Shown one piece after another: positions 6,543 through 12,926 of a DNA stretch of 15,314 nucleotides. The notes under the pieces were generated by a model that saw only the letters and a list, made by a program, of their open reading frames with translations, was not told the origin of the DNA and did no database searches. Origin of the DNA: Candidatus Bathyarchaeota archaeon (GTDB lineage: Archaea > Thermoproteota > Bathyarchaeia > TCS64 > B23); NCBI GenBank assembly GCA_029259285.1, contig JAPDJB010000045.1:1-15314 (forward strand). The letters run 5' to 3'. The position numbers and the translations under genes were made by a program. Position 1 is the stretch's first letter; each line of letters starts with the position of its first letter.

Positions 6543-8116
6543 AGGCTCAACGTCGAGGTGCATCTCGCCCCCTCTTTCGAGAGGTATATCGTCCTCAGCC
6601 AGCTCTCATCCTCCTCTGGATAGTCAACCCTATAGTGGGCTCCACGGCTCTCGGTTCTCATGAGGGCTGAGCGGCATATCATCACAGCCGTATCCAGGGC
6701 CATGGGAAGCTCCAAGGCTCGAAGCATCTCCCTCCTCGTCGCCGCCTTAACCTCCTCGGCCTCATCTCTCATCTCCTCGATCTCCCTTAGGGCTTCATTA
6801 AGTCCATCCTTCTCTCTCAGTATGCCGACCCTGCTCCACATCAGTCTCCTAAGCCTCTCCAGCAGCTCCTCAGCCTTCACCCCCTCGCCTCTTAGGCTCT
6901 CATAGCGTTGGAGCTCCTCCTCGAAGCCGCTGGGCTTGATGGCTGACATCTCCTTGGCATATTCGGCCGCCTTTCTCCCCGCTCTCGCTCCGAAGACCAG
7001 GGCTGATGTGAGGGCGTTACCCCCATGCCTATTGGCTCCATGAACGCCTCCGACGACCTCCCCAGCGGCGTAGAGGCCTTCGACGTCGGTTTGACCCCAC
7101 TCGTCGATGGCTATGCCTCCCATGGTGAAGTGGCAGATGGGGGCCACCTTTATGGGCCTATCAGCGGCCCTCAACTTCTCTAAAAGCGTCTCAAATGAGG
7201 CTGTGGAGAACCAGCCTTCAAGTCCTCCCCTCAACACCTCCCTCACATCGAGGAGCACTGCATCGTCGACGCCTCTTCCAGCTTTTATCTCCATCATGAT
7301 CGCCCTGGAGAGAAGGTCTCTCGCCCTTAGAACGAGCGGCCTATCCCTTATGGCATACTTCTCCACGATGTCCTCCCTCAAGGCGTTCAGCAGCCTCCCC
7401 TCCTCCGAGAGCCTTCCACCTATGAGGAAGGGTGGGAATCCCTCCTCGGCGAGGGCGAGGGGGAAGAACTGGACGAACTCCATATCCCTCAATCGAGCCC
7501 CGACTTGATATGCCAGGCTATAGCCGTCGCCCACTGCTCCCCTTGGGCAGTCGTTTCTCAGGTATAGGGCTCCAGCTCCACCGGTGGCGAGGATTACCGC
7601 CCTGGCTGAGAGGATGTAGGCCTCATCTCTCAGATGGTTGTAGCCGACAGCCCCTATGGCCTTGCCATCCTCCACGAGGATTCTGGTTATGATGGTGTCC
7701 TCCAGGAGCTCCACCCCGACTTTTAGGGCGTAATCCCTCAATCCAACAGCCAGCTCCAATCCACCTCTCCCAGGTGTATTGCCGACGTAGACGCCTCCAC
7801 GCCCCACCTGGAGGCCTATGCCGAAGTCTCTCAGCTCTAAAACCCTTTCACCGCCTTCCCTCGCCAGGATCTCGACGAGCCTCCTATCATTTAGCCCCCT
7901 CCCAGTTCGGAGGGTGTCCTCTATATGCTCCTCTACGGAGGCTCCACCCACGGCGGCCTTCAGGCCTCCACCGCTGACGGCTGTTATGGTGTTGTAGCCA
8001 GCCCTCCCCTTACAGACGACTAGTGGTGAGACGCCCTGCCTGGCAGCCTCTATTGCAGCCCTCAGCCCCGCAGCTCCACCTCCGACAACTAATACATCAG
8101 CCTCCAGAGTCCTCAT
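6539..8116 (-). CDS. FAD-dependent oxidoreductase, soluble fumarate reductase/succinate dehydrogenase/aspartate oxidase type
   Basis: A flavoprotein of the SdhA/FrdA/NadB superfamily. The N-terminal dinucleotide fold has VLVVGGGAAGLRAAIEA (8-24). The second FAD segment is AVILATGGAG (173-182) and the C-terminal FAD segment is GLYAAGEVVGGVHGANRHGG (347-366). Active-site features are His329 in PICHFTMGGI and RARDLLSRAI (264-273). The histidine that carries covalent FAD in membrane complex II flavoproteins is not seen in the matching RAGYNTITAVSGGG region, so FAD is probably non-covalent, as in aspartate oxidase and thiol-dependent fumarate reductases. The C-terminal helical domain contains RTESRGAHYRVDYPEED, a typical motif. 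No iron-sulfur or membrane-anchor genes lie beside it, and no NadA/NadC genes either, so the electron partner and substrate are open. It follows the 66-residue gene by 31 nt. Confidence 0.9.
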   Translation of the reverse strand: MRTLEADVLVVGGGAAGLRAAIEAARQGVSPLVVCKGRAGYNTITAVSGGGLKAAVGGASVEEHIEDTLRTGRGLNDRRLVEILAREGGERVLELRDFGIGLQVGRGGVYVGNTPGRGGLELAVGLRDYALKVGVELLEDTIITRILVEDGKAIGAVGYNHLRDEAYILSARAVILATGGAGALYLRNDCPRGAVGDGYSLAYQVGARLRDMEFVQFFPLALAEEGFPPFLIGGRLSEEGRLLNALREDIVEKYAIRDRPLVLRARDLLSRAIMMEIKAGRGVDDAVLLDVREVLRGGLEGWFSTASFETLLEKLRAADRPIKVAPICHFTMGGIAIDEWGQTDVEGLYAAGEVVGGVHGANRHGGNALTSALVFGARAGRKAAEYAKEMSAIKPSGFEEELQRYESLRGEGVKAEELLERLRRLMWSRVGILREKDGLNEALREIEEMRDEAEEVKAATRREMLRALELPMALDTAVMICRSALMRTESRGAHYRVDYPEEDESWLRTIYLSKEGARCTSTLSL

Positions 8117-8147
8117 CCATTAGGGGTCAGCTCCAGCATACATATCT

Positions 8148-8348
8148 CTACTGGTCAAAGCCCTCCAGAGCCTCCCTAAGCCATTTAGAGGCCTCTCCCA
8201 GGCTCTCCGCAGCCCTCCTAAGCCTCTCGGATACCGCCTCCAGGCCGAGCCTCTCAGCCTCCTCAGCCTCTTCCAGGAACCTAGCCCTATGCTCCTCATT
8301 GTGCTCAATCCAGTGCTCTATCAGCCCCTTAAGCCTCTCACGGCTCAT
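8148..8348 (-). CDS. Small helical protein with a histidine row (66 aa)
   Basis: The frame begins MSRERLKGLIEHWIEHNEEH and is almost entirely charged amphipathic helix rich in Glu, Arg, Ala and Leu. Two helices of about 28 residues are likely, with a break near GLEAVS. His12, His16 and His20 are spaced four apart, so they fall on one helix face, a plausible metal-binding edge. Short proteins with an IEHN-EEH start followed by an EEAxxxGL helix recur in prokaryotic genomes as conserved proteins of unknown function. I recall the type but no established role. A TATA-like GCTTATATCC is centred 27 nt before the ATG at 8348, fitting leaderless transcription. The flavoprotein gene follows 31 nt later on the same strand, so they may be one operon. 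Confidence 0.75.
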   Translation of the reverse strand: MSRERLKGLIEHWIEHNEEHRARFLEEAEEAERLGLEAVSERLRRAAESLGEASKWLREALEGFDQ

Positions 8349-8370
8349 GGTCTCTCAGTAATAAAATCAT

Positions 8371-8400
8371 GGATATAAGCTCTCCGGAGTGTTTATATCG
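8371..8400. promoter_or_regulatory. Divergent TATA-like elements upstream of the 66-residue gene
   Basis: On the minus strand, GCTTATATCC (8380-8371) is 27 nt from the ATG at 8348. On the plus strand, GTTTATATCG (8391-8400) points rightward to a predicted start near 8422, where I find no convincing reading frame. The rightward element may be fortuitous or may drive an untranslated RNA. Confidence 0.4.
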
Positions 8401-8580
8401 CCGCTTTTGAGAGGGGTAGCCCAAACTCCCCTTTTTCTCCTCTTCGGCTGGGATTGGGTGGAAGGATATTGTCTTCGGTTCCTCAAAGCCGTTTTTACGG
8501 AATCTTAGAAGATCATTGAGGGTATTTAAGGGTATTCCTCCCTTCTTTGAATTTTATTCGAATATGAAAAAGAAAGGGGT
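8401..8580. other. Intergenic stretch without a recognisable gene
   Basis: I see no credible coding frame, tRNA or known RNA motif. Minor structures are a GGGG/CCCC pairing followed by five T residues near 8415-8446 and a short CCGT-TTTT-ACGG hairpin near 8489-8500. TATA-like TATTTAAGG occurs at 8522-8530. The segment is more AT-rich than the neighbouring coding DNA. Confidence 0.4.
8567..8579 (-). terminator. T-rich terminator downstream of the amidohydrolase gene
   Basis: Immediately after the amidohydrolase stop the minus strand reads CCCCTTTCTTTTT. A pyrimidine run with a T5 stretch close behind the stop is the usual archaeal termination signal, which needs no hairpin. Confidence 0.5.
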
Positions 8581-9315
8581 TCACTCCAGATTGTAAAGTT
8601 TCTTTGCGTTCTCGCCTAACACTCTTCTTAAGTCATCTTCCTTTAGGTTTGCAGCTTTCACCTTCTCTAACTCCCATGATGGATATCCGCAGGGTATGTC
8701 ATCGCCGTAGAGCACTCGATCTCTGCCGACTCTCTCCACCGCCTCCTTTATCTTGGTATGCATCGGCATTCCGCTTGTCTCTAGGTAGATGTTGGGGTTT
8801 CTCTCAGCCACTTCTATGGCTCCGTTGATGTAGACTATGTGTCCATGTCCCATGTGTATCAGTATCATCTTCACCTTTGGGAACTCCCTCGCCAGGGGCT
8901 CAAAGCTCCATGGGAGGCTGAAGGGAGGATGCCCACAATGGAATTGTATAGGGACATCGAACTCCTCAGCTATCGCGGCTACAGGATACACGATCTGCTG
9001 GTATGGGAGATACCCATCGAAGAGTGGGTGGAGCTTGATCCCTATGAACCCTTCCTTCTTCAAATAAGTGCGTAGGGTTTCTATGCATCTATCATCCTTC
9101 GGATTCACCCAGACATGTGCTAGGAGATCCCTTGAGCCCCGGACGGCCCTCGCCACAAGGGCGTTATCGCGGCTCATTATGATGCACTTACTGTAGTTGT
9201 ATCTCCGCATCAATCTTCTAAGCTCATCTGCGGTCATAGAGACGCCGAAAAGATCGTCGCGTGGGCATATATGGGCGTGGGCATCTATGATGTAGTATCG
9301 ATCCCACCAGTTCAT
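8581..9315 (-). CDS. Amidohydrolase-2 family metal-dependent hydrolase (TIM barrel)
   Basis: A soluble amidohydrolase of the PF04909 type (related to ACMSD and other decarboxylases/hydrolases). Visible motifs are DAHAH at 11-15 with metal ligands His13 and His15, GIKLHP at 92-97, and QFHCGHP at 124-130 containing His126. IHMGHG follows at 153-158 with His154, and YGDDIP at 203-208 supplies the final Asp. Length of 244 aa is short but complete for this family. The ATG overlaps the upstream membrane-protein stop (ATGA), so the two are translationally coupled. That pairing suggests the enzyme acts on the compound the transporter brings in. Codon choice is visibly more A/T-ending than in surrounding genes. 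Substrate unknown. Confidence 0.88.
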   Translation of the reverse strand: MNWWDRYYIIDAHAHICPRDDLFGVSMTADELRRLMRRYNYSKCIIMSRDNALVARAVRGSRDLLAHVWVNPKDDRCIETLRTYLKKEGFIGIKLHPLFDGYLPYQQIVYPVAAIAEEFDVPIQFHCGHPPFSLPWSFEPLAREFPKVKMILIHMGHGHIVYINGAIEVAERNPNIYLETSGMPMHTKIKEAVERVGRDRVLYGDDIPCGYPSWELEKVKAANLKEDDLRRVLGENAKKLYNLE

Positions 9316-9908
9316 CTCCTCTCACCTCTCCTTTTATGATACTCCATACGGTTTCTCACAGATTCCCTATAACTTAAGACGGCTGGGTAGGTCTTGAGAA
9401 CGGCTATTGAGATTATTGGTGTACTGATATAGGTTATAATTCTTGATGGGCTTGGTAGAAGGAAGTAGACCAGCCATGCGATCATGCTCTTGTATCCTAG
9501 AAGATATAGGTATACAGGGGCATAGGCGAGGCAATTTATCGCTCCGCCTACTATTGTAGCTGCTATGGTACGGATTATCGTTATGGTATCCAACCTTCTC
9601 GGCTCACCCGCAACGAGTCCACAGGCGAGGCCGCTGGCCAGCTTACAGAAGGGTGTGAAGGGCGCCCAGATCGGGCACTCTAAGATGTCCACGATCATCC
9701 CGCCGATTCCACCCGCCAATCCCCCGACGAGGCCCCCGAAGAGAATCGAAGCAGTCCACATCACCGTATTCCCTAAATGTGTTATCCCTCCAAAGGGGAG
9801 GGGAACAGCCCACATAGTGGTCATAGCCATCAGAGCGCTGAAGACCGCTATGAGAGAGTAATCTCTCGCATCTAAGGTTTTAACTCGTAAAACGGCATCT
9901 CTCAACAT
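9312..9908 (-). CDS. Probable ECF transporter substrate-binding (S) component
   Basis: An integral membrane protein of 198 aa with about five or six hydrophobic segments. Numbering from a GTG two codons upstream, these are near 20-37, 50-78, 90-103, 113-140, 144-155 and 160-175. The pattern GGITHLGNTVMWTASILFGG, then GGLAGGIGGMIVDIL, then WAPFTPFCKLASGLACGLVAG, closely follows the ECF S-component layout (vitamin-type transporters such as riboflavin or pantothenate). There the conserved glycine-rich loop is followed by a D-(L/I)-L and a PFT/K-x-x-x-G-L-x-x-G segment. No energising EcfA/EcfT genes are nearby, so it would use shared modules elsewhere. The C-terminus is strongly basic. Start ATG 9908 is chosen because GGGGGGTG precedes it; GTG 9914 lies inside that site. 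Coupled to the amidohydrolase by a 4-nt overlap. Ligand unknown. Confidence 0.75.
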   Translation of the reverse strand: MLRDAVLRVKTLDARDYSLIAVFSALMAMTTMWAVPLPFGGITHLGNTVMWTASILFGGLVGGLAGGIGGMIVDILECPIWAPFTPFCKLASGLACGLVAGEPRRLDTITIIRTIAATIVGGAINCLAYAPVYLYLLGYKSMIAWLVYFLLPSPSRIITYISTPIISIAVLKTYPAVLSYRESVRNRMEYHKRRGERR

Positions 9909-9938
9909 ACCCACCCCCCAGATATTTTAATTATATCT

Positions 9939-10006
9939 AATATAATAGTTTAACCTAATATATCCATCAGACAATAATCTTTCATTTTAACTAAAATATA
10001 ATAGTT
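9939..10006 (-). promoter_or_regulatory. Tandem identical TATA-like elements upstream of the ECF S gene
   Basis: The 12-mer AACTATTATATT (minus strand) occurs twice, at 9950-9939 and 10006-9995, 56 nt apart. The proximal copy predicts a transcript start near 9918, leaving a short leader with GGGGGGTG before ATG 9908. The distal copy would start about 56 nt earlier. Either two promoters or one promoter plus a decayed duplicate. Confidence 0.45.
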
Positions 10007-10064
10007 CGGCATCAAACCCAACACCGCAGCCTTAAGGAAGATGACCATGAAAACTGAGCGAGGT

Positions 10065-10096
10065 GTGAATTACAACACAATTGTGTCGTAATTCAC
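10065..10096. repeat. 32-nt near-perfect palindrome
   Basis: Arms GTGAATTAC (10065-10073) and GTAATTCAC (10088-10096) flank a perfectly self-complementary core ACACAATTGTGT (10075-10086). Only the A10074/C10087 pair is mismatched. It lies 24 nt after the stop of the four-cysteine protein gene and about 157 nt before the ECF S gene start. It could be an operator for a dimeric regulator, or a strong hairpin closing the upstream operon's transcript. The minus strand continues to a TTTT about 14 nt further on. Confidence 0.85.
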
Positions 10097-10120
10097 GAGA
10101 TCCTCCTCTTTCCATAGAAT

Positions 10121-10606
10121 TTAGGTATTACTCTTCAGGGTTATCCTCAATATGCAGACGCCCTCAGCTGCCTCCCTCACGGCCTCAACCTCCAGCCTCA
10201 GCCGGTCGTCGAGTTGCCTCAATACGGCTTCGAGGAGGGGCCTAACTATGTTTCGGCAGACGCCTCCAAGGAAGTAGCCGCAGTCTATGCTGGCGTCGAT
10301 GAGGGCCTCATAGTAGGGGCAGTAATCAACCCTTATGGTGAGGCTGCTCCCCCCTCTCTCCACCACCTCGAACTGGCCACCTATGCTCCCCATCAGCTCC
10401 CCATAGGCCTCCAGACCCCGTTCAAGGGGATTTGAGGCCGATAGGCTTCCCCGGAGCTCCCCTGCGAGGAGCTCCGCCTCCCTCTTCACAGCCCTCTCCA
10501 CGGCTTCGAGGGCCCCATCTGTCCCGAGTTGCTCCACCATCTCCAAGATTAGTAGAAATAGGAGTGTGTAGGCCCTCCTCGCCCCTGGATTTGGTTCAGC
10601 CCTCAA
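10121..10606 (-). CDS. Conserved-looking four-cysteine protein of unknown function
   Basis: A soluble protein of 161 aa. The N-terminal half is helical (YTLLFLLILEMVEQLG, then a Glu/Ala/Leu-rich helix). The C-terminal half is an alpha/beta unit with Cys96 in VDYCPYYEAL, Cys109 in DASIDCGYF, Cys117 in GGVCRNIV and Cys151 in GVCILRITL. The CPYYEAL-(x)n-C-(x)7-C-(x)n-C-I-L-x-I arrangement recalls V4R/hydrocarbon-binding and L-2-aminothiazoline-4-carboxylate-hydrolase-like domains. In those, a buried cysteine site near the C-terminus senses or binds small molecules or metal. I cannot place it firmly. It is the last gene of an operon, overlapping the acyl-CoA synthetase gene by 4 nt (ATGA), which points to a linked function. 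Confidence 0.75.
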   Translation of the reverse strand: MRAEPNPGARRAYTLLFLLILEMVEQLGTDGALEAVERAVKREAELLAGELRGSLSASNPLERGLEAYGELMGSIGGQFEVVERGGSSLTIRVDYCPYYEALIDASIDCGYFLGGVCRNIVRPLLEAVLRQLDDRLRLEVEAVREAAEGVCILRITLKSNT

Positions 10607-12033
10607 AGGGCTCCAACCCTCTCAAGGTAGCGTCTCCTTCGGTATAGGACGGCCATAACATCGGCGGCCCTCTCAGGCGTCATGTAGACCGGGATCCCAG
10701 CCTCCTCCAGCACCCTGACGGCTTCAGGCTCTATGTCCGCCGCTGGATTGATCATCAGCACCGGCTTCTCATACTTCTTGAATATCTCTATGAGCTGCTG
10801 GTTGATCCACTTGTAGATGTCCATGAACTCCTCTGGCTTGAGCTCGGGGAAAATCTGATGCATCAGCGTCGTCCCGAGGCCCACCATGATGAGGCCGTCG
10901 ATGTAATCCTCCCTCAAGACGATGTCAGGCACCCTCAGATAGGAGTTGAGGTTTAGGCTCGCCGTGAGGTCGACGGGGTTTCGGGGGTTGCCGAAGGGTG
11001 GTATGAGCTTCATGATCTCCTCCTGCGCCTCCTGGCTCAGCGTGGGCACCTGGAGGCCATTCTTCACCAGGGCATCCGTCGTCTCGACGCAGATGCCTCC
11101 GGAGTTGGAGACTATGGCTATGCGGTTACCCTTCGGCAGTGGGGCGTAGAGCAGCCCCTTAATGTAGTCGAACATCTCAGCTGCGTCTCTCGCCCTTATG
11201 ACGCCGGCCTGCTTGAAGGCTGCGTCATAGACCTTATCGCTTCCGCTTAGGGCTCCGGTATGGCTGGCCGCTGCTTTGCCTCCCTCCTCGGTGGTTCCAA
11301 CCTTTATGACTACGATGGGCTTCCGCTTAGAGACCTCCCTCGCCACCTCGAACCATTCACGCCCTCGGCGTAGCCCCTCGATGTACATGCAGATGAGCTT
11401 CACATCGGGATCCTCGGCGAAGTATCTTAGGTAGTCGACGCTGGTTATGTCATCCTCGTTTCCACTGCTGATGAATTTGCAGATGCCTACGCCCATGGCT
11501 GAGGCTCTGAGGTATAGCTGTAGGCCGTAGCCTCCGCTCTGGGAGATGAAGGCCACCTCCCCCTTCTCATGGAGAAATGGAACCATGAGGGCGCTCAGCT
11601 TCGCAGGGCTGCTGCACACACCCATACAGTTTGGGCCTATGAACCTCACCTTGCCGGCTGCGTTCTTCTTGATCTCCTCCACAAGCCTCCTTCCCTCCTC
11701 CCCCGTCTCGCCGAAGCCTGAGGAGATGACAACAGCCCCCTTCACACCCTTCTCGGCGAGGTCTTTGAAGATCATGGGGACGATCCTGGCTGGGACGACG
11801 ATTATGGCCATATCGATGTCGTCGGGGACATCCTTCACCGTCGGATAGCAGGGGAGTCCCTCGATCTCCTTCTCCTTAGGGTTTATCGGATAGACTCGAC
11901 CCTCGAATCCGCTCTTCAATATGGCTTTTAGAAGCATGTTACCCCATTTGAAGGGGTCCTTCGAGGCCCCTACGACGGCGACGTTTCTCGGCATCAGTAT
12001 CTTATCCAGGGCCTCCTTAACGCTGACGGCCAT
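10603..12033 (-). CDS. acdA: ADP-forming acyl-CoA synthetase (acetate--CoA ligase type) alpha subunit
   Basis: The enzyme converts acyl-CoA + ADP + phosphate to free acid + ATP + CoA, the archaeal route for energy recovery from 2-oxoacid fermentation. Numbered from an ATG at 12060, the CoA-binding Rossmann domain starts at about 20 (RNVAVVGASKDPFKWGN). It is followed by succinyl-CoA-synthetase-like domains with IGPNCMG (141-147), FISQSGG (171-177) and the phosphorylated histidine His267 in ASHTGALSGS. A third CoA-ligase domain ends near 470. The ATP-grasp beta subunit is not fused and not in the window. Two starts are possible: ATG 12060 overlaps the aldolase stop by one base (TGATG), while ATG 12033 has a strong GAGGTGGAG site 6-8 nt upstream. 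I prefer 12033 (476 aa), which also matches where homology to the family begins. Confidence 0.93.
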   Translation of the reverse strand: MAVSVKEALDKILMPRNVAVVGASKDPFKWGNMLLKAILKSGFEGRVYPINPKEKEIEGLPCYPTVKDVPDDIDMAIIVVPARIVPMIFKDLAEKGVKGAVVISSGFGETGEEGRRLVEEIKKNAAGKVRFIGPNCMGVCSSPAKLSALMVPFLHEKGEVAFISQSGGYGLQLYLRASAMGVGICKFISSGNEDDITSVDYLRYFAEDPDVKLICMYIEGLRRGREWFEVAREVSKRKPIVVIKVGTTEEGGKAAASHTGALSGSDKVYDAAFKQAGVIRARDAAEMFDYIKGLLYAPLPKGNRIAIVSNSGGICVETTDALVKNGLQVPTLSQEAQEEIMKLIPPFGNPRNPVDLTASLNLNSYLRVPDIVLREDYIDGLIMVGLGTTLMHQIFPELKPEEFMDIYKWINQQLIEIFKKYEKPVLMINPAADIEPEAVRVLEEAGIPVYMTPERAADVMAVLYRRRRYLERVGAL

Positions 12034-12059
12034 GGCCACTCCACCTCTAACCCACGCCA

Positions 12060-12833
12060 TCAGATATACCTTTTACGACCCATCGCCTCCCTCGCCCGTC
12101 TCAAGGCCTCCCTCGCACCCCAGATCAGAAATGAATCTGCATCGCCGACGGTGTTGAAGGTGAACCCCATCTTAACGGCCCACTCTATGGTCTCCGGCGT
12201 CGTAAACATCCCAGCCGGCTTATCATGCTCCTCCGCAGCCCTCAAAACCCGCTCAAGGGCCTCCCTATATCGGGGGTTATCCCAGGGCGGGGGGACGCCG
12301 AGGCCGAGGTTGCAGGAGAGATCCCAGGGGCCTATATAGCAGGCGTCAACCCCCTCGACGGAGAGGATGTCATCGAGATTCTCCAAAGCCTTATCGGTCT
12401 CTATCTGAACTGCGACGAGTATCTCCTCGTTGGCCGTCTGGAAGTATTCTGGGTCGAACATCGCCGCCCTCCTAGGGCCGAAGCCCCTTATCCCCTCAGG
12501 TGGATATCTACAGGCCCTGACGGCCAGCTCAGCCTCCTCCCTGGTGTTGACCCAGGGTATGAGAACCCCATAGGCTCCGATGTCGAGGATGCGCTTAATC
12601 ACAACGGGGTCGTTCCACTGGGGTCTAACTATGGGGATGCAGCCGGAGCCGTTCATGGACTGCATCATCACCTGTAGGGTCTCGAAGCTGAGGGGGCCGT
12701 GTTCAGCGTCTAAGAGGAGCCAGTCGAAGCCGAGCCTCGAGAGCCACTCGGTGACGTCGGGATGTCCGAGGCCGACGAAGGTTCCCATAACGGCCTCCCC
12801 CCGCCTCAGCCTCTCCTTTAGCGGATTCCTCAT
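12060..12833 (-). CDS. HpcH/HpaI-type class II aldolase (2-oxo-3-deoxy acid family)
   Basis: A divalent-metal, pyruvate-dependent aldolase cleaving 4-hydroxy-2-oxoacids to pyruvate and an aldehyde. Visible motifs are LLLDAEHGPLSF with the base His45, PIVRPQW with Arg70, and GAYGVLIPWVNTREEAE. The Arg-rich loop GIRGFGPRRAAMF follows, then QIET with metal ligand Glu145 and IGPWDLSCNLG with metal ligand Asp171. Positions agree closely with the E. coli HpaI active site (His45, Arg70 and a Glu/Asp pair). Length of 257 aa is normal. It is the first gene of a three-gene overlapping operon with the acyl-CoA synthetase and the four-cysteine protein, divergent from the SCP2-like gene. Citrate-lyase-like or macrophomate-synthase-like activities are alternatives within the family. 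Confidence 0.92.
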   Translation of the reverse strand: MRNPLKERLRRGEAVMGTFVGLGHPDVTEWLSRLGFDWLLLDAEHGPLSFETLQVMMQSMNGSGCIPIVRPQWNDPVVIKRILDIGAYGVLIPWVNTREEAELAVRACRYPPEGIRGFGPRRAAMFDPEYFQTANEEILVAVQIETDKALENLDDILSVEGVDACYIGPWDLSCNLGLGVPPPWDNPRYREALERVLRAAEEHDKPAGMFTTPETIEWAVKMGFTFNTVGDADSFLIWGAREALRRAREAMGRKRYI

Positions 12834-12862
12834 AGTCGATCAGGGTTTATGGGGTTGAGGAT

Positions 12863-12902
12863 GATGTAAAGCTACCGCATCGAAAAGGCTTTACCCTACA
12901 TC
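12863..12902. promoter_or_regulatory. Mirror-image divergent promoters between the aldolase operon and the SCP2-like gene
   Basis: GTAAAGC (12866-12872) and GCTTTAC (12888-12894) form a perfect 7-bp inverted repeat with a 15-nt spacer. Each GCTTTA is TATA-like in its own direction and is centred about 35 nt from its gene's ATG (12833 and 12927). Both genes therefore get leaders of about 9-10 nt. The repeat may also serve as a symmetric binding site for a regulator of both directions. Confidence 0.45.
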
Positions 12903-12926
12903 GGGGAGATAGGTTGAGGGTTTGAG

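Noticed and set aside
10041..10091. Plus-strand frame beginning ATGACCATG, resembling the start of lacZ-alpha cloning vectors
   Set aside because: Only nine bases match and the following sequence diverges at once; it runs into the palindrome and stops after 16 codons, so vector contamination is not supported.
9990..10120. C/D-box guide RNA or riboswitch upstream of the ECF S gene
   Set aside because: A CTGATGG-like segment is present, but the box order and spacing of C/D RNAs, and any known riboswitch core, are missing.
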